A stretch of DNA of 64,000 bases from Halegenticoccus soli (lineage in GTDB: Archaea; Halobacteriota; Halobacteria; Halobacteriales; Haloferacaceae). Made by a program: the position numbers and the translations under genes. The notes under the pieces are model-generated. The model made no database searches. It was not told where the DNA came from and saw nothing but the letters and a program-made list of their open reading frames with translations. Every line of letters begins with the position of its first letter. The stretch's first letter is position 1. The stretch is from NCBI RefSeq assembly GCF_002844195.1, contig NZ_PEND01000001.1, positions 620,001 through 684,000 on the forward strand, written 5' to 3'. Shown here piece after piece: positions 50,955-58,943 of the stretch.

Positions 50955-52031
50955 ATGTCGGACGCCTACATCGCCCTGGCGGACGGCCGCGTCGTCGAGG
51001 CGCGTGGCCGCGTTCCGGGGCGGACGCGTGGCGAACTGGTGTTCACAACGGCCTACACGGGCTACGAAGAGAGCCTGACCGACCCCTCCTACGAGGAGCA
51101 GGTCCTCACCTTCTCGTACCCGCTCATCGGGAACTACGGCGTCCGAGACGAGCGATTCGAATCCGACCGGATCCACCCGCGCGCGGCCGTCGCCCGCGAG
51201 TTCACCGACGAGGTCGTCGAGTGGCTCGCCGACGAGGGCGTGCCGGCGATCGATCACATCGACACGCGCGCGCTCGTGACCGCGATCCGCGAGGAGGGCG
51301 CCATGCGCTGCGGGATCGCCGTCGGCCCCGACGCCACTCCCGAAGCCGCACGCGAAGAGCTGGAACAGTGCAAGGAGATGAGCGAGCACGCGGACATCGG
51401 GGCGCAGGTGAGCGTGACCGAACCCGAGGTCCACCCGGGCGGGGGGGACGCCACCGTCGCGCTCGTCGACTGCGGCGCGAAGGGTTCGATCGTCACGTCG
51501 CTCGTCGAACGCGGCGCCGACGTCCACGTCCTCCCGTACGACGCGAGCGTCGAGGACGTCGAGTCGGTAGACCCGGACGTGCTCTTCGTCTCGAACGGGC
51601 CGGGCGACCCGGCGAACTTCGAGGCGGCCGCGGCGCTCGTCGAGCGCTTCGTCGGCGAGGTGCCGCTCGCGGGCATCTGCCTCGGCCAGCAGGTGATCGC
51701 CCGCGCGCTCGGCGGCGAGACGGAGAAGATGGCGTTCGGCCACCGCGGGGTCAACCAGCCCGTCCGCGATCTCGACACCGGCCGCGTGATCATGACCACG
51801 CAGAACCACGGCTACACGGTCGCCGACCCCGGACCGAAGCTCGACGTGACGCAGGTGAACGTCAACGACGACACCGCCGAGGGGCTGGCGAACGACGAGC
51901 TCCGGGTCATCACCCGGCAGTACCACCCCGAGGCGAACCCCGGACCGCACGACTCGCTCGACTTCTTCGACGACGTGCTGGCGATGGCGGGGAAGGGCAG
52001 CGAAAAGCCCCCCGCGGTCGCCTCGGACTGA
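50955..52031 (+). CDS. carA: Carbamoyl-phosphate synthase small (glutaminase) subunit CarA
   Basis: CarA hydrolyses glutamine and channels ammonia to CarB, for arginine and pyrimidine synthesis. The 358-residue protein has the N-terminal CarA fold (ELVFTTAYTGYEESLTDPSYEEQVLTFSYPLIGNYG, HIDTRALVTAIREEGAMRCGI) and a class I glutaminase domain with Cys242 in AGICLGQQV and the His/Glu pair in RQYHPEANPGPHDS. The partner carB is more than 6 kb downstream on the other strand, not adjacent. It shares an upstream element with carB, so both may be regulated by the neighbouring Lrp protein. Confidence 0.95.
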   Translation: MSDAYIALADGRVVEARGRVPGRTRGELVFTTAYTGYEESLTDPSYEEQVLTFSYPLIGNYGVRDERFESDRIHPRAAVAREFTDEVVEWLADEGVPAIDHIDTRALVTAIREEGAMRCGIAVGPDATPEAAREELEQCKEMSEHADIGAQVSVTEPEVHPGGGDATVALVDCGAKGSIVTSLVERGADVHVLPYDASVEDVESVDPDVLFVSNGPGDPANFEAAAALVERFVGEVPLAGICLGQQVIARALGGETEKMAFGHRGVNQPVRDLDTGRVIMTTQNHGYTVADPGPKLDVTQVNVNDDTAEGLANDELRVITRQYHPEANPGPHDSLDFFDDVLAMAGKGSEKPPAVASD

Positions 52032-52083
52032 AAACCGACGCCGACCGGCTCCCGACCCTCCCCCTCCTCCGACCGACTGCCGC

Positions 52084-52743
52084 TCAGGGAGCGTGCGCGT
52101 CGAGGAACGCTTCGAGGTCCCGGAAGTCGTCCAGCCGCTCCCGGAGCGCGTCGCGGTCCCAGTCCCACCACTCGGTGGCCTCGATCCGGGCGGCGACCTC
52201 GTCGGGGAACCGCCGCCCCACCGGCTCGGCCGGGACGCCGGCGACGATCGCGTACGGCTCCACGTCGTCGACGACGACGGCGCCCGCGCCGACAACCGCG
52301 CCGTTGCCGACGGTCACGTCCGGGAGGACGGTCGCGCCGTGGCCGATCCAGGCGTCGTGGCCCACCTCGACCGGCTGGTCGGCCCGCCACTCGAAGACCG
52401 ACTCGTCGTCCTCGCCGAGGCCGTACATCTCGCAGCGGTAGGTGAAGTGATGGGCCGTCGGCCGGTCGATCGGATGGTTCGTCGGCCCGAGTCGGGCGTC
52501 CGACGCGACGTTTCCGAACTTCCCTACCGCCGCGTAATCGAGCTGGACGCGCTCCATCAGGTACGTGTAATCGCCGATCTCCGAGGCGTGCAGCCGGGAG
52601 CCGGATCGGATCTCGGTCCAGTCACCGAGGGAGCTCTCCGTGATCTGTACGCCCTCGTGGATCGTCGGCTCGGGAGACAGGCGCTCGACGCGCGGACCGC
52701 CGCGGGATCGGACGTACTTCGAATCGCGTGCGTTCTCCGACAT
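52084..52743 (-). CDS. Hexapeptide-repeat acyltransferase, phosphonate-associated type
   Basis: The 219-residue protein is a left-handed beta-helix acyltransferase. Its motifs match the family often found with phn genes: a helix of repeats beginning [25 protein letters not shown], the signature [31 protein letters not shown], then [30 protein letters not shown]. The catalytic His is in AHHFTYR. No phosphonate gene lies in this window, so the acceptor is unknown. The frame starts at ATG 52743. Confidence 0.8.
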   Translation of the reverse strand: MSENARDSKYVRSRGGPRVERLSPEPTIHEGVQITESSLGDWTEIRSGSRLHASEIGDYTYLMERVQLDYAAVGKFGNVASDARLGPTNHPIDRPTAHHFTYRCEMYGLGEDDESVFEWRADQPVEVGHDAWIGHGATVLPDVTVGNGAVVGAGAVVVDDVEPYAIVAGVPAEPVGRRFPDEVAARIEATEWWDWDRDALRERLDDFRDLEAFLDAHAP

Positions 52744-53049
52744 CGCGCCAGCTTGGCGAAGCGGCGGAATAACCCTTGGCTACGGAGAGTTCGGAGGCGC
52801 ACGCCCCGCCGCTCGATCCCGTCCGGCCCGTCGATTCGAGGCCGGACGCGCGCGACCGACGCGGTCGGCGAAGGGACCCGTCGCGTCGCGTCCGGAGTCG
52901 TACGTACGCCGCGAGTATCCACCCCTCGCGGCGTACTGCCCGCTCCGCCTCGGGGGCGACGGCGGCAGTTCGGTCGAAGCGAACCCCGACGGCACCGCCG
53001 GGCAGTCGCCGCGACGGCGGGCGGCAACCGCGGTCGTGAGGGGATCAGA
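52744..53049. other. 306-nt intergenic region without a gene
   Basis: Between two minus-strand genes. It contains a strong hairpin at 52904-52936 but no coding sequence. Open frames here are Arg-rich and are probably artefacts of GC content. Confidence 0.5.
52904..52936. terminator. 12-bp hairpin downstream of the PHP gene
   Basis: GTACGCCGCGAG pairs perfectly with CTCGCGGCGTAC around a 9-nt loop (TATCCACCC). It lies 114 nt past the PHP stop on the minus strand, too far for a simple terminator and with no T-run. It may end or process that transcript, or be a protein-binding palindrome. Confidence 0.4.
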
Positions 53050-53907
53050 TCACCGCGACAGCGGCGAGAGGTTGTAGAGCGCTCGCGCGCCGCGCGCCGC
53101 GCCGAGCACGGCGTAGCGACCGCCGAGAAGCGCGCCGGTCTTGGCGACCTTCCCGCCCAGGAGCGCCCCGGTCTTCGCCACCTTTCCGCTGCGGAGCGCG
53201 CCGACTTTCGCGTAGTAGCCGCTCGTCCGCGCCGCGCCGATGGCGTAGTGGCGCGCGGAGACCGGGATCGGCGTCCGCCGCCCCCGGATGAGGGTTTCGC
53301 CGTCGCGGATCGCGCCGAGGATCAGCTCCGCGTCGAGGTCCGCGCGGGTCGCGCCGTCGATGGTGATCTCGGTGTACGCCCGTCCGACCAGCGGGACGCT
53401 GTGGGCGTCGCTGGCGGCCACGCCCGGGTAGCCGTGCGCGTCTGCGAAGCGGCGGGCGCGCCGGTTCTTGTACCCCGTGAAGAGCCAGGAGTTGTACACC
53501 TCGATCGCGTCGACGCAGCCGCCGTCGCAGCCGACGAGGTGGCGCTTTCTGATCCCGTGGCGGCTCCGCTGGAACGGATGGGGGACGATGGCGACGCCGC
53601 CGCGCTCGCGCACCCAGGCCGCGGTCTCGTCGACGGGTCTGCGCCGCGGCGGCATCTCCTCGACCCCGATCGCGAGAAGGTGCCCGTGGGCGGTCGTCAC
53701 CTCGACGCCCGGAATCCCGACGAGCCCGTACAGCGGGGCGAGTTCCGCCGCGCGGAGGGACTCGTCGATCACGTCGTGATCGGTGATGACGACGGCGTCG
53801 AGCCCGATTTCGGCCGCCTGCTCCAGCACGAGTTCGACTGGCGCGCTGGCGTCGTAGGACGCCTCCGAGTGGACGTGGGGATCGATTCGGACGGTGAGTT
53901 CGGACAC
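53050..53907 (-). CDS. PHP-domain hydrolase with a C-terminal Gly/Lys/Ala repeat tail
   Basis: Residues 1 to about 225 are a PHP metallohydrolase: RIDPHVHSEASYDAS, VITDHDVIDESL, VAIVPHPFQRSRHG and VAASDAHSVPLVGRAYTEITIDG. The last 60 residues hold tandem units of the type KVAKTGALLGG (two full copies plus GKVGALRSG-like relatives), a pattern not expected in PHP enzymes; it may bind nucleic acid or a membrane. Start GTG 53907 gives a normal N terminus (VSELTVRIDPHVHS), while the open frame continues back to 53949. It shares only the fold with the PHP gene at 48544. Confidence 0.78.
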   Translation of the reverse strand: MSELTVRIDPHVHSEASYDASAPVELVLEQAAEIGLDAVVITDHDVIDESLRAAELAPLYGLVGIPGVEVTTAHGHLLAIGVEEMPPRRRPVDETAAWVRERGGVAIVPHPFQRSRHGIRKRHLVGCDGGCVDAIEVYNSWLFTGYKNRRARRFADAHGYPGVAASDAHSVPLVGRAYTEITIDGATRADLDAELILGAIRDGETLIRGRRTPIPVSARHYAIGAARTSGYYAKVGALRSGKVAKTGALLGGKVAKTGALLGGRYAVLGAARGARALYNLSPLSR

Positions 53908-54041
53908 GGTCGCCCGTTGTACGGGCGCGAGGGGCAAAAGCGTATTCACCGACGGAATGACCCGACGTCGGGAATGATAATCCGGTTTACAGAAATTCGC
54001 TCCAGAGAACGGTTTTACCCCGTCCCGCGCTACCCTGCGTC

Positions 54042-55787
54042 ATGAGCGAACCCGCCACCAACTTCGTCGAGGCGGTCCCGGAGGCCGAGTTGCGAGCCGA
54101 GGGACGGAAGCTTCTCGCGATCGACGGCCGCTCCGTCGCGCTGTTCCACCACGAGGGCGAGATCCACGCCGTCGACAACCGGTGCCCGCACATGGGCTTT
54201 CCGCTGACCGAGGGGACCGTCGAGGAGGGGATCCTCACCTGCCACTGGCACCACGCGCGGTTCGAACTCTCCTGCGGGAGCACGTTCGACCCCTGGGCCG
54301 ACGACGTGCCGAGTTACCCCGTCGAAGTCCGCGACGGGACGGTGTACGTCGATCCGACCCCCCGGCGCGACGACCCGCCCGCGGTCCACTGGGCCGAGCG
54401 GCTGGAGGACGGCCTCGAAGGGAACCTCCGGCTGGTGATCGCGAAGTCCGCCATCGGGCTCGTCGACGCCGGCGTCGCCCCCGAGACGCAGGTGGAGACC
54501 GGCGTGCTGTTCGGGACGCGCTACCGCGAGGGCGGCTGGGGTCCGGGACTGACCATCCTGACCGCGATGGCGAACGTCCTGCCGACGCTGCGCGAGGAGG
54601 ACCGAAAGCGTGCGCTGTACCAGGGGCTCGTCCACGTCGCGCGCGACTGCGCCGACCAGCCGCCGAAGTTCGACCAGGAGCCGTTCGACGCCCGCGATCT
54701 CCCCTTCTCCCGGCTCAAAGCGTGGTTCCGGGACACGATCGAGGTGCGGGACGCCGACGGGGCGGAGCGGTGTCTCCGCACCGCCGTCGCCGCCGGGTGC
54801 TCGCAGGCCGAACTGGCGGAGCTCCTCGTCGCCGCCGCGACGGACCACCGCTACCTCGACGCCGGTCACGCGATGGACTTCGTCAACAAGGCGTGCGAGG
54901 CGCTCGACCACGTCGGCTGGGAGCGCGCGGATCACGTCCTCCCGAGCCTGGTCCGGGGGCTCGCCACCGCGGCGCGCAGCGAGGAGCGCTCCTCGTGGCG
55001 GCAGCCGGTCGACCTCGCGGCGATGCTCGCCGAGACGTTCGACCGGCTCGACGACCTGGTGGCGGCGGGCGCGGGACGGACGTGGACCGAACCCGAGTCG
55101 TTCGCCGAGACGCTCCTGAGCGACGACCCCGAGGCGATCGTCGGCGCGCTGGAGGGGGCGATCCGCGAGGGGGCGACGATAGAGGAGCTGGCGTCGTCGG
55201 TCGCGCTCGCGGCCGCCACCCGCGTCGCGCGGTTCTCGACGAGCAACGAGTTCTCGGACTGGAACACCGTCCACCACACGTTCACGTACGCGAACGCGGT
55301 CCACCGGCTGAGTCAGCGGACGAACGCGACCGAGCTGTACCGCGGCGTGTTCGACGGGGCCGTCAACGTCTACCTCGACCGCTTCCTGAACACCCCGCCC
55401 GCGCCGCTCCCGGGGCGCGGCGACGCGGACGCCGACCCGGAGGCGCTGCTCTCAGATCTGATGGAGACGTTCGACGAGGAGGGCGAGGTGAACGCCGCGG
55501 GCGCGCTGGCGGCGCACTACCTCGACGCCGGCGGCGACCCGGCGGCGCTGAGAGAGCGGCTCGGGGAGGCGCTGTTGCGCGAGGACGCGGGCTTCCACAC
55601 GTACCAGGCGCTCGAAGCCGGGTTCGCGCAGTACGACGGGCGCGACGACGCCGACGAAAAACGGACGCTGCTGGTCGCGGTCGCGCGGTACCTCGCGGCG
55701 CACTCGCCGACGCGCCGCGAGCGGGAGCAGACGTTCACCATCGCGGCGCGCCTCCAGCGCGGAGAGCGGATCTACGAGGGCGAGTAG
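54042..55787 (+). CDS. Rieske-type [2Fe-2S] protein fused to a helical domain
   Basis: The first 110 residues form a Rieske ferredoxin domain with the cluster ligands Cys48 and His50 (NRCPHMGFPL) and Cys67 and His70 (LTCHWHHARF). The next 470 residues are mainly helical (SAIGLVDAGVAPETQVETGVLFGTRYREGGWG, ASSVALAAATRVARFSTSNEFSDWNTVHHTFTYANAVHRL) and are not a known ring-hydroxylase domain; they resemble an AhpD-like/peroxidase helical fold in parts. Cytosolic. Function unknown; electron transfer to an unknown partner is the likely role. Confidence 0.75.
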   Translation: MSEPATNFVEAVPEAELRAEGRKLLAIDGRSVALFHHEGEIHAVDNRCPHMGFPLTEGTVEEGILTCHWHHARFELSCGSTFDPWADDVPSYPVEVRDGTVYVDPTPRRDDPPAVHWAERLEDGLEGNLRLVIAKSAIGLVDAGVAPETQVETGVLFGTRYREGGWGPGLTILTAMANVLPTLREEDRKRALYQGLVHVARDCADQPPKFDQEPFDARDLPFSRLKAWFRDTIEVRDADGAERCLRTAVAAGCSQAELAELLVAAATDHRYLDAGHAMDFVNKACEALDHVGWERADHVLPSLVRGLATAARSEERSSWRQPVDLAAMLAETFDRLDDLVAAGAGRTWTEPESFAETLLSDDPEAIVGALEGAIREGATIEELASSVALAAATRVARFSTSNEFSDWNTVHHTFTYANAVHRLSQRTNATELYRGVFDGAVNVYLDRFLNTPPAPLPGRGDADADPEALLSDLMETFDEEGEVNAAGALAAHYLDAGGDPAALRERLGEALLREDAGFHTYQALEAGFAQYDGRDDADEKRTLLVAVARYLAAHSPTRREREQTFTIAARLQRGERIYEGE

Positions 55788-55851
55788 CCCGCCGTCCGCG
55801 ACGGCGGGCGGTTCGGCGCTTCGGCGGTCCGCCGGTCGCTTCTCGTCCGCG

Positions 55852-56214
55852 TCACGCCCCGGGTACGCCGAGCGCGCCGAGCGAGACGATGTTGAGCACC
55901 GCGAGCACGTACAGGGCGACGACCGCCACGATCCAGGCCACGAAGCCGATGGCCGCCGCGGAGCCCCAGCCGCCGGGGTACTGCAGGTTGATGACGCTGA
56001 TCCAGGCGATGAGCATGAGCAGCGGCCCGAGCAGCGGGATCCACCCCACGAAGAAGCTCAGGACGCCCCACACGATCGCGCCGACGAGCGCGGTTATCAC
56101 CGCCCGGACGAACCCGACGTCGCTGTCGATGACGAGCTTCGCGCCGACGTGGATGGCGAGCGCGCCGACGAGTAGGCTGATGACGAAGATCAGGATTGTG
56201 TCTACGAGTGCCAT
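55852..56214 (-). CDS. Small integral membrane protein
   Basis: The 120-residue protein has four hydrophobic segments (ILIFVISLLVGALAIHVGAKL, VITALVGAIVWGVLSFFVGWIP, LLGPLLMLIAWISVINLQY and IGFVAWIVAVVALYVLAVLNIV). No enzyme or transport motif is apparent. It starts 6 nt past the amphi-Trp gene's stop, so the two genes form an operon. Confidence 0.75.
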   Translation of the reverse strand: MALVDTILIFVISLLVGALAIHVGAKLVIDSDVGFVRAVITALVGAIVWGVLSFFVGWIPLLGPLLMLIAWISVINLQYPGGWGSAAAIGFVAWIVAVVALYVLAVLNIVSLGALGVPGA

Positions 56215-56220
56215 GGTGGA

Positions 56221-56463
56221 TCACTCCGTGGATTTCCAGGACGCGTCCAGTTCGATCGATTCCTTGTCCCCGCGCAGGATCGACGAGCGCTCGACGACCT
56301 CGACCTCGGCCGTGATCTCGCCCGGCGGGTGCAGCGTCACCGACTTGTTGTCGACCGAGACGGTCACCTCACCCTCACCGTCGAACCCGTCGGCCAACAT
56401 CCGCAGGTAGTCGGCGAACTCCTCGCGGCTCATCGTCCGTTTCGTCTCGGTTTTGTCCGCCAT
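56221..56463 (-). CDS. Amphi-Trp domain protein
   Basis: The 80-residue protein shows the amphi-Trp pattern: a charged helix TMSREEFADYLRMLADGFDGEG, then two strands GEVTVSVDNKSVTLHPPGEITAEVEVVERS and the end SIELDASWKSTE with the single conserved Trp. The family is small, haloarchaeal and bacterial, and of unknown role, possibly at a membrane or in stress. ATG 56463 is selected because the 14 residues before it (from 56505) are not conserved. It leads a two-gene unit with the membrane protein. Confidence 0.82.
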   Translation of the reverse strand: MADKTETKRTMSREEFADYLRMLADGFDGEGEVTVSVDNKSVTLHPPGEITAEVEVVERSSILRGDKESIELDASWKSTE

Positions 56464-56614
56464 ACCGTAATGTAGGTGCGATTCCATGATAAATTTGCGG
56501 GCCAAAATGATAGGAAAAGAATGTCCGGAAACCGCACATTCGCCGACTGTGATACGAACGCCCCCGACGCGTCGGCACCGCGCCGCGAGGCGCGCGAAGC
56601 GAGAAACGGCCGGG

Positions 56615-57616
56615 TCAGAAGATGTTGGCCTGCCGGTAGACGCTGATCCCCGTCGCGGTGATCTCGTAGGGCTTCGTCTCGCGGGAGTGGTTTGCGTCGC
56701 GGATCTTCTGAATCTCCACAGCCAGCCTCGTCTCGCGGAAGTCCGACGGCCGGACGTACTGGAGGACGAACACGGCGTCGGCGAGGTACTCGACGATGCC
56801 GTGCCTGGAGGCGTAGGGGTTGTCCTCGCTCGCCTCGGAGGTGAGCATCGTCGTCACCCCGGCCTCCTTGAGCGCGCGGGCGAAGTCGAACACCTCGCTG
56901 CGGCGCTTCGAGGGGTGGTCGTACATCATCTCCAGGAGGGAGACGGAGTCGAGCACGAGGCGGTCGGCCCCGAACTCGTCGATGAGCCGCGGGAGGTCGT
57001 TTCGAATGCTCGCCAGGCTGTTCGCCATCTCGACCGGGTCGAGCGCGACGACCGCGAGGCGCGCTTCGTCCTCGAAGCGCCGGAAGGGCCACCCCTTCTC
57101 CTCCGCCGTCGCCAGGATGGCCTCGCGGCTCTCCTCTAAGGTGATGTAGACGCCCCTTCCGTCGTTCCGGAGCGCCTCGTGGAGGAACTGCAGGCCGACC
57201 GTCGTCTTCCCGGTGCCGGCGCTGCCGATGGCGACCATCAGCGACCGCTTCGGGACGCCGCCGAGGATCATCTCGTCGAGCCCCTCGATCCCGATCTCGA
57301 TCCGCTCGATGTCCGATTCGAACTCCTCGTCGTCGAACGGTCCGCCGCCGAACGAGTCCGCGCCGTCGTCGCCGAAGGCGGCGAAGCCGAAGTCGTCCCC
57401 CGCGTCGAAACCGCCGAAGCCGTCCCCGCGGTCGCCGACTCCGGCGCGCTCGGGCGCGTTCTCGAACCCGCCGGCGAAGTCCTGCAAGTCCGGCGACGCC
57501 TCGTCCGGCGCGCCGGGCGACGCCTCGCCGTCCCGTCGATCCGCCTCGCCGTCCCGCCGATCCGCCTCCCTCGCCTCACGGAGGGCCCGCTCGAACCAGT
57601 CCTCGTCGTCGCTCAT
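56615..57616 (-). CDS. KaiC/RadA-like ATPase with a long acidic arm
   Basis: The RecA-fold domain spans residues 105-333, with Walker A GSAGTGKTT (131-139), YITLEESREAILATAEEKGW, the Walker B LVLDSVSLLEM and PYASRHGIVEYLADAVFVLQYVR. Such single-domain archaeal KaiC-like proteins are thought to regulate phosphorylation or motility. In front lies a 100-residue disordered arm with Asp/Gly/Phe repeats (GGFDAGDDFGFAAFGDDGAD) and a duplicated ADRRDGE unit. ATG 57616 is divergent from the NAD kinase gene. Confidence 0.83.
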   Translation of the reverse strand: MSDDEDWFERALREAREADRRDGEADRRDGEASPGAPDEASPDLQDFAGGFENAPERAGVGDRGDGFGGFDAGDDFGFAAFGDDGADSFGGGPFDDEEFESDIERIEIGIEGLDEMILGGVPKRSLMVAIGSAGTGKTTVGLQFLHEALRNDGRGVYITLEESREAILATAEEKGWPFRRFEDEARLAVVALDPVEMANSLASIRNDLPRLIDEFGADRLVLDSVSLLEMMYDHPSKRRSEVFDFARALKEAGVTTMLTSEASEDNPYASRHGIVEYLADAVFVLQYVRPSDFRETRLAVEIQKIRDANHSRETKPYEITATGISVYRQANIF

Positions 57617-57762
57617 CGGGCACTCACCTCCCCGTGCCACCACCGGCGTATCATCGGACGGACAGTGGCGGCCGGGTGTCATGAATGTTGCCCGCGCCGC
57701 GCGGCTCGACGGCCCGCGGTCGGTACGGAGGGCTTTTGGCGGCCGGCGGTCAACCGCGTCGC

Positions 57763-58584
57763 ATGAACGTCGGCATCGTCGCACAGCGGGGCAACCGTCG
57801 GGCGGCGCGCCTCGCCAGCGATCTCCGATCCCGGCTCCGGGAAGCGGACGCGTCGGTCAGCCTCGACGAGGCGACGGCGGAGGCGCTCGACGCCGAAGGT
57901 TCTCCCGTGTCTCGGTTCGCCGAGTGCGACCTCGTCGTCAGCATCGGGGGCGACGGCACGTTCCTGTTCGCCGCCCGGGGCGCGCAGGACACGCCGATCC
58001 TCGGGGTGAACCTCGGGGAGGTCGGCTTCCTGAACGCGGTCTCGCCCGAGGACGCCATCGGGGCGGTCCTCGCCGAGGTCGAGGCGTTCCGCGCCGGCGA
58101 CTTCGAGGTCCGGGAGGTCCCCCGGATCGCCGCGCGGGGCGACGGCTGGTGGGGGGAACCCGCCGCGAACGAGATCGTCGTACAGGGCCCGCGGCGGGGG
58201 CGCGGCGGGGGCGCGCGCGTCGAGGTCCGGGTCGACGGCTCGCTGTACTCCGAGTCGGACGCCGACGGCGTGCTCGTGGCGACGCCGACGGGGAGCACCG
58301 CGTACAACCTGAGCGAGTACGGGCCGCTCGTCCACCCGCAGATAGAGGGGCTCGTCGTCAACGAGATGTGCGCCGACGACGGGATGCCCCCGATCGTCGT
58401 CCCGCCCGACAGCGAGGTGACGGTGGCGGTGACGGGGGCGGAGCGGGCGGTCGTCGTCAGCGACGGCCGGATCTCGCGGGAGCTCGCGCCGCCCGCCGAG
58501 GTCCGCATCGCGACCTCCGGACCGCCGATGCGGCTCGCCGGCCCGCAGTCGGACTTCTTTCAGGCGCTTGAGAAATTGGACTGA
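57763..58584 (+). CDS. NAD kinase
   Basis: Phosphorylates NAD+ to NADP+. The 273-residue enzyme has the family triad of motifs: VVSIGGDGTFLFAARG (GGDG at 62-65), NEIVVQ-type acid site, and ATPTGSTAYNLSEYGPLVHP, with the tail EVRIATSGPPMRLAGPQSD. ATG 57763 is chosen because the 26 residues upstream in the open frame are Gly/Arg-rich. In haloarchaea the gene is often next to a KaiC-like gene, as here. Confidence 0.9.
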   Translation: MNVGIVAQRGNRRAARLASDLRSRLREADASVSLDEATAEALDAEGSPVSRFAECDLVVSIGGDGTFLFAARGAQDTPILGVNLGEVGFLNAVSPEDAIGAVLAEVEAFRAGDFEVREVPRIAARGDGWWGEPAANEIVVQGPRRGRGGGARVEVRVDGSLYSESDADGVLVATPTGSTAYNLSEYGPLVHPQIEGLVVNEMCADDGMPPIVVPPDSEVTVAVTGAERAVVVSDGRISRELAPPAEVRIATSGPPMRLAGPQSDFFQALEKLD

Positions 58585-58943
58585 TCTCCCGCGACGAGTA
58601 TGCGGAAAACGGCGACGAGGACGAAGCGCCGGGCCGGCGTCGTCGCCGTTCGACCCGCCCGGCCGAGCGATCCGTCTCCTCGGTCGCTCGGACCGGCGCG
58701 TCAAAACGCCAGGCGGAACCGTCGAAGGCTGCGATATCGTGGGTGACCAGGTCACCAATCCCCCGACGACGATTCTCGACCTGTGAGTGTGTGTATGGTT
58801 GCCACGGAGATAATCGTATCGCCCCGTCGTCGAGCGACCCCGTTCCGCGGCGCGCCCCCGGTTCGTCGGCCGAGAGCGCGAACGGGGCGGTGCGACGCGC
58901 CCGCTCCCCGCAGCCGCCGACCGTTACTCCCTCGCTCGGCGGG
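58585..58943. other. 359-nt region between nadK and carB 3' ends, no gene
   Basis: Both genes end here. Apart from the palindrome at 58742-58756, nothing is identifiable. Open frames are Arg-rich and lack the acidic style of neighbouring genes. Confidence 0.5.
58742..58756. promoter_or_regulatory. Perfect 7-bp palindrome
   Basis: GGTGACC-A-GGTCACC lies alone in the convergent gap. It could bind a dimeric regulator or be part of a terminator stem. No start codon with a TATA box follows closely. Confidence 0.3.
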
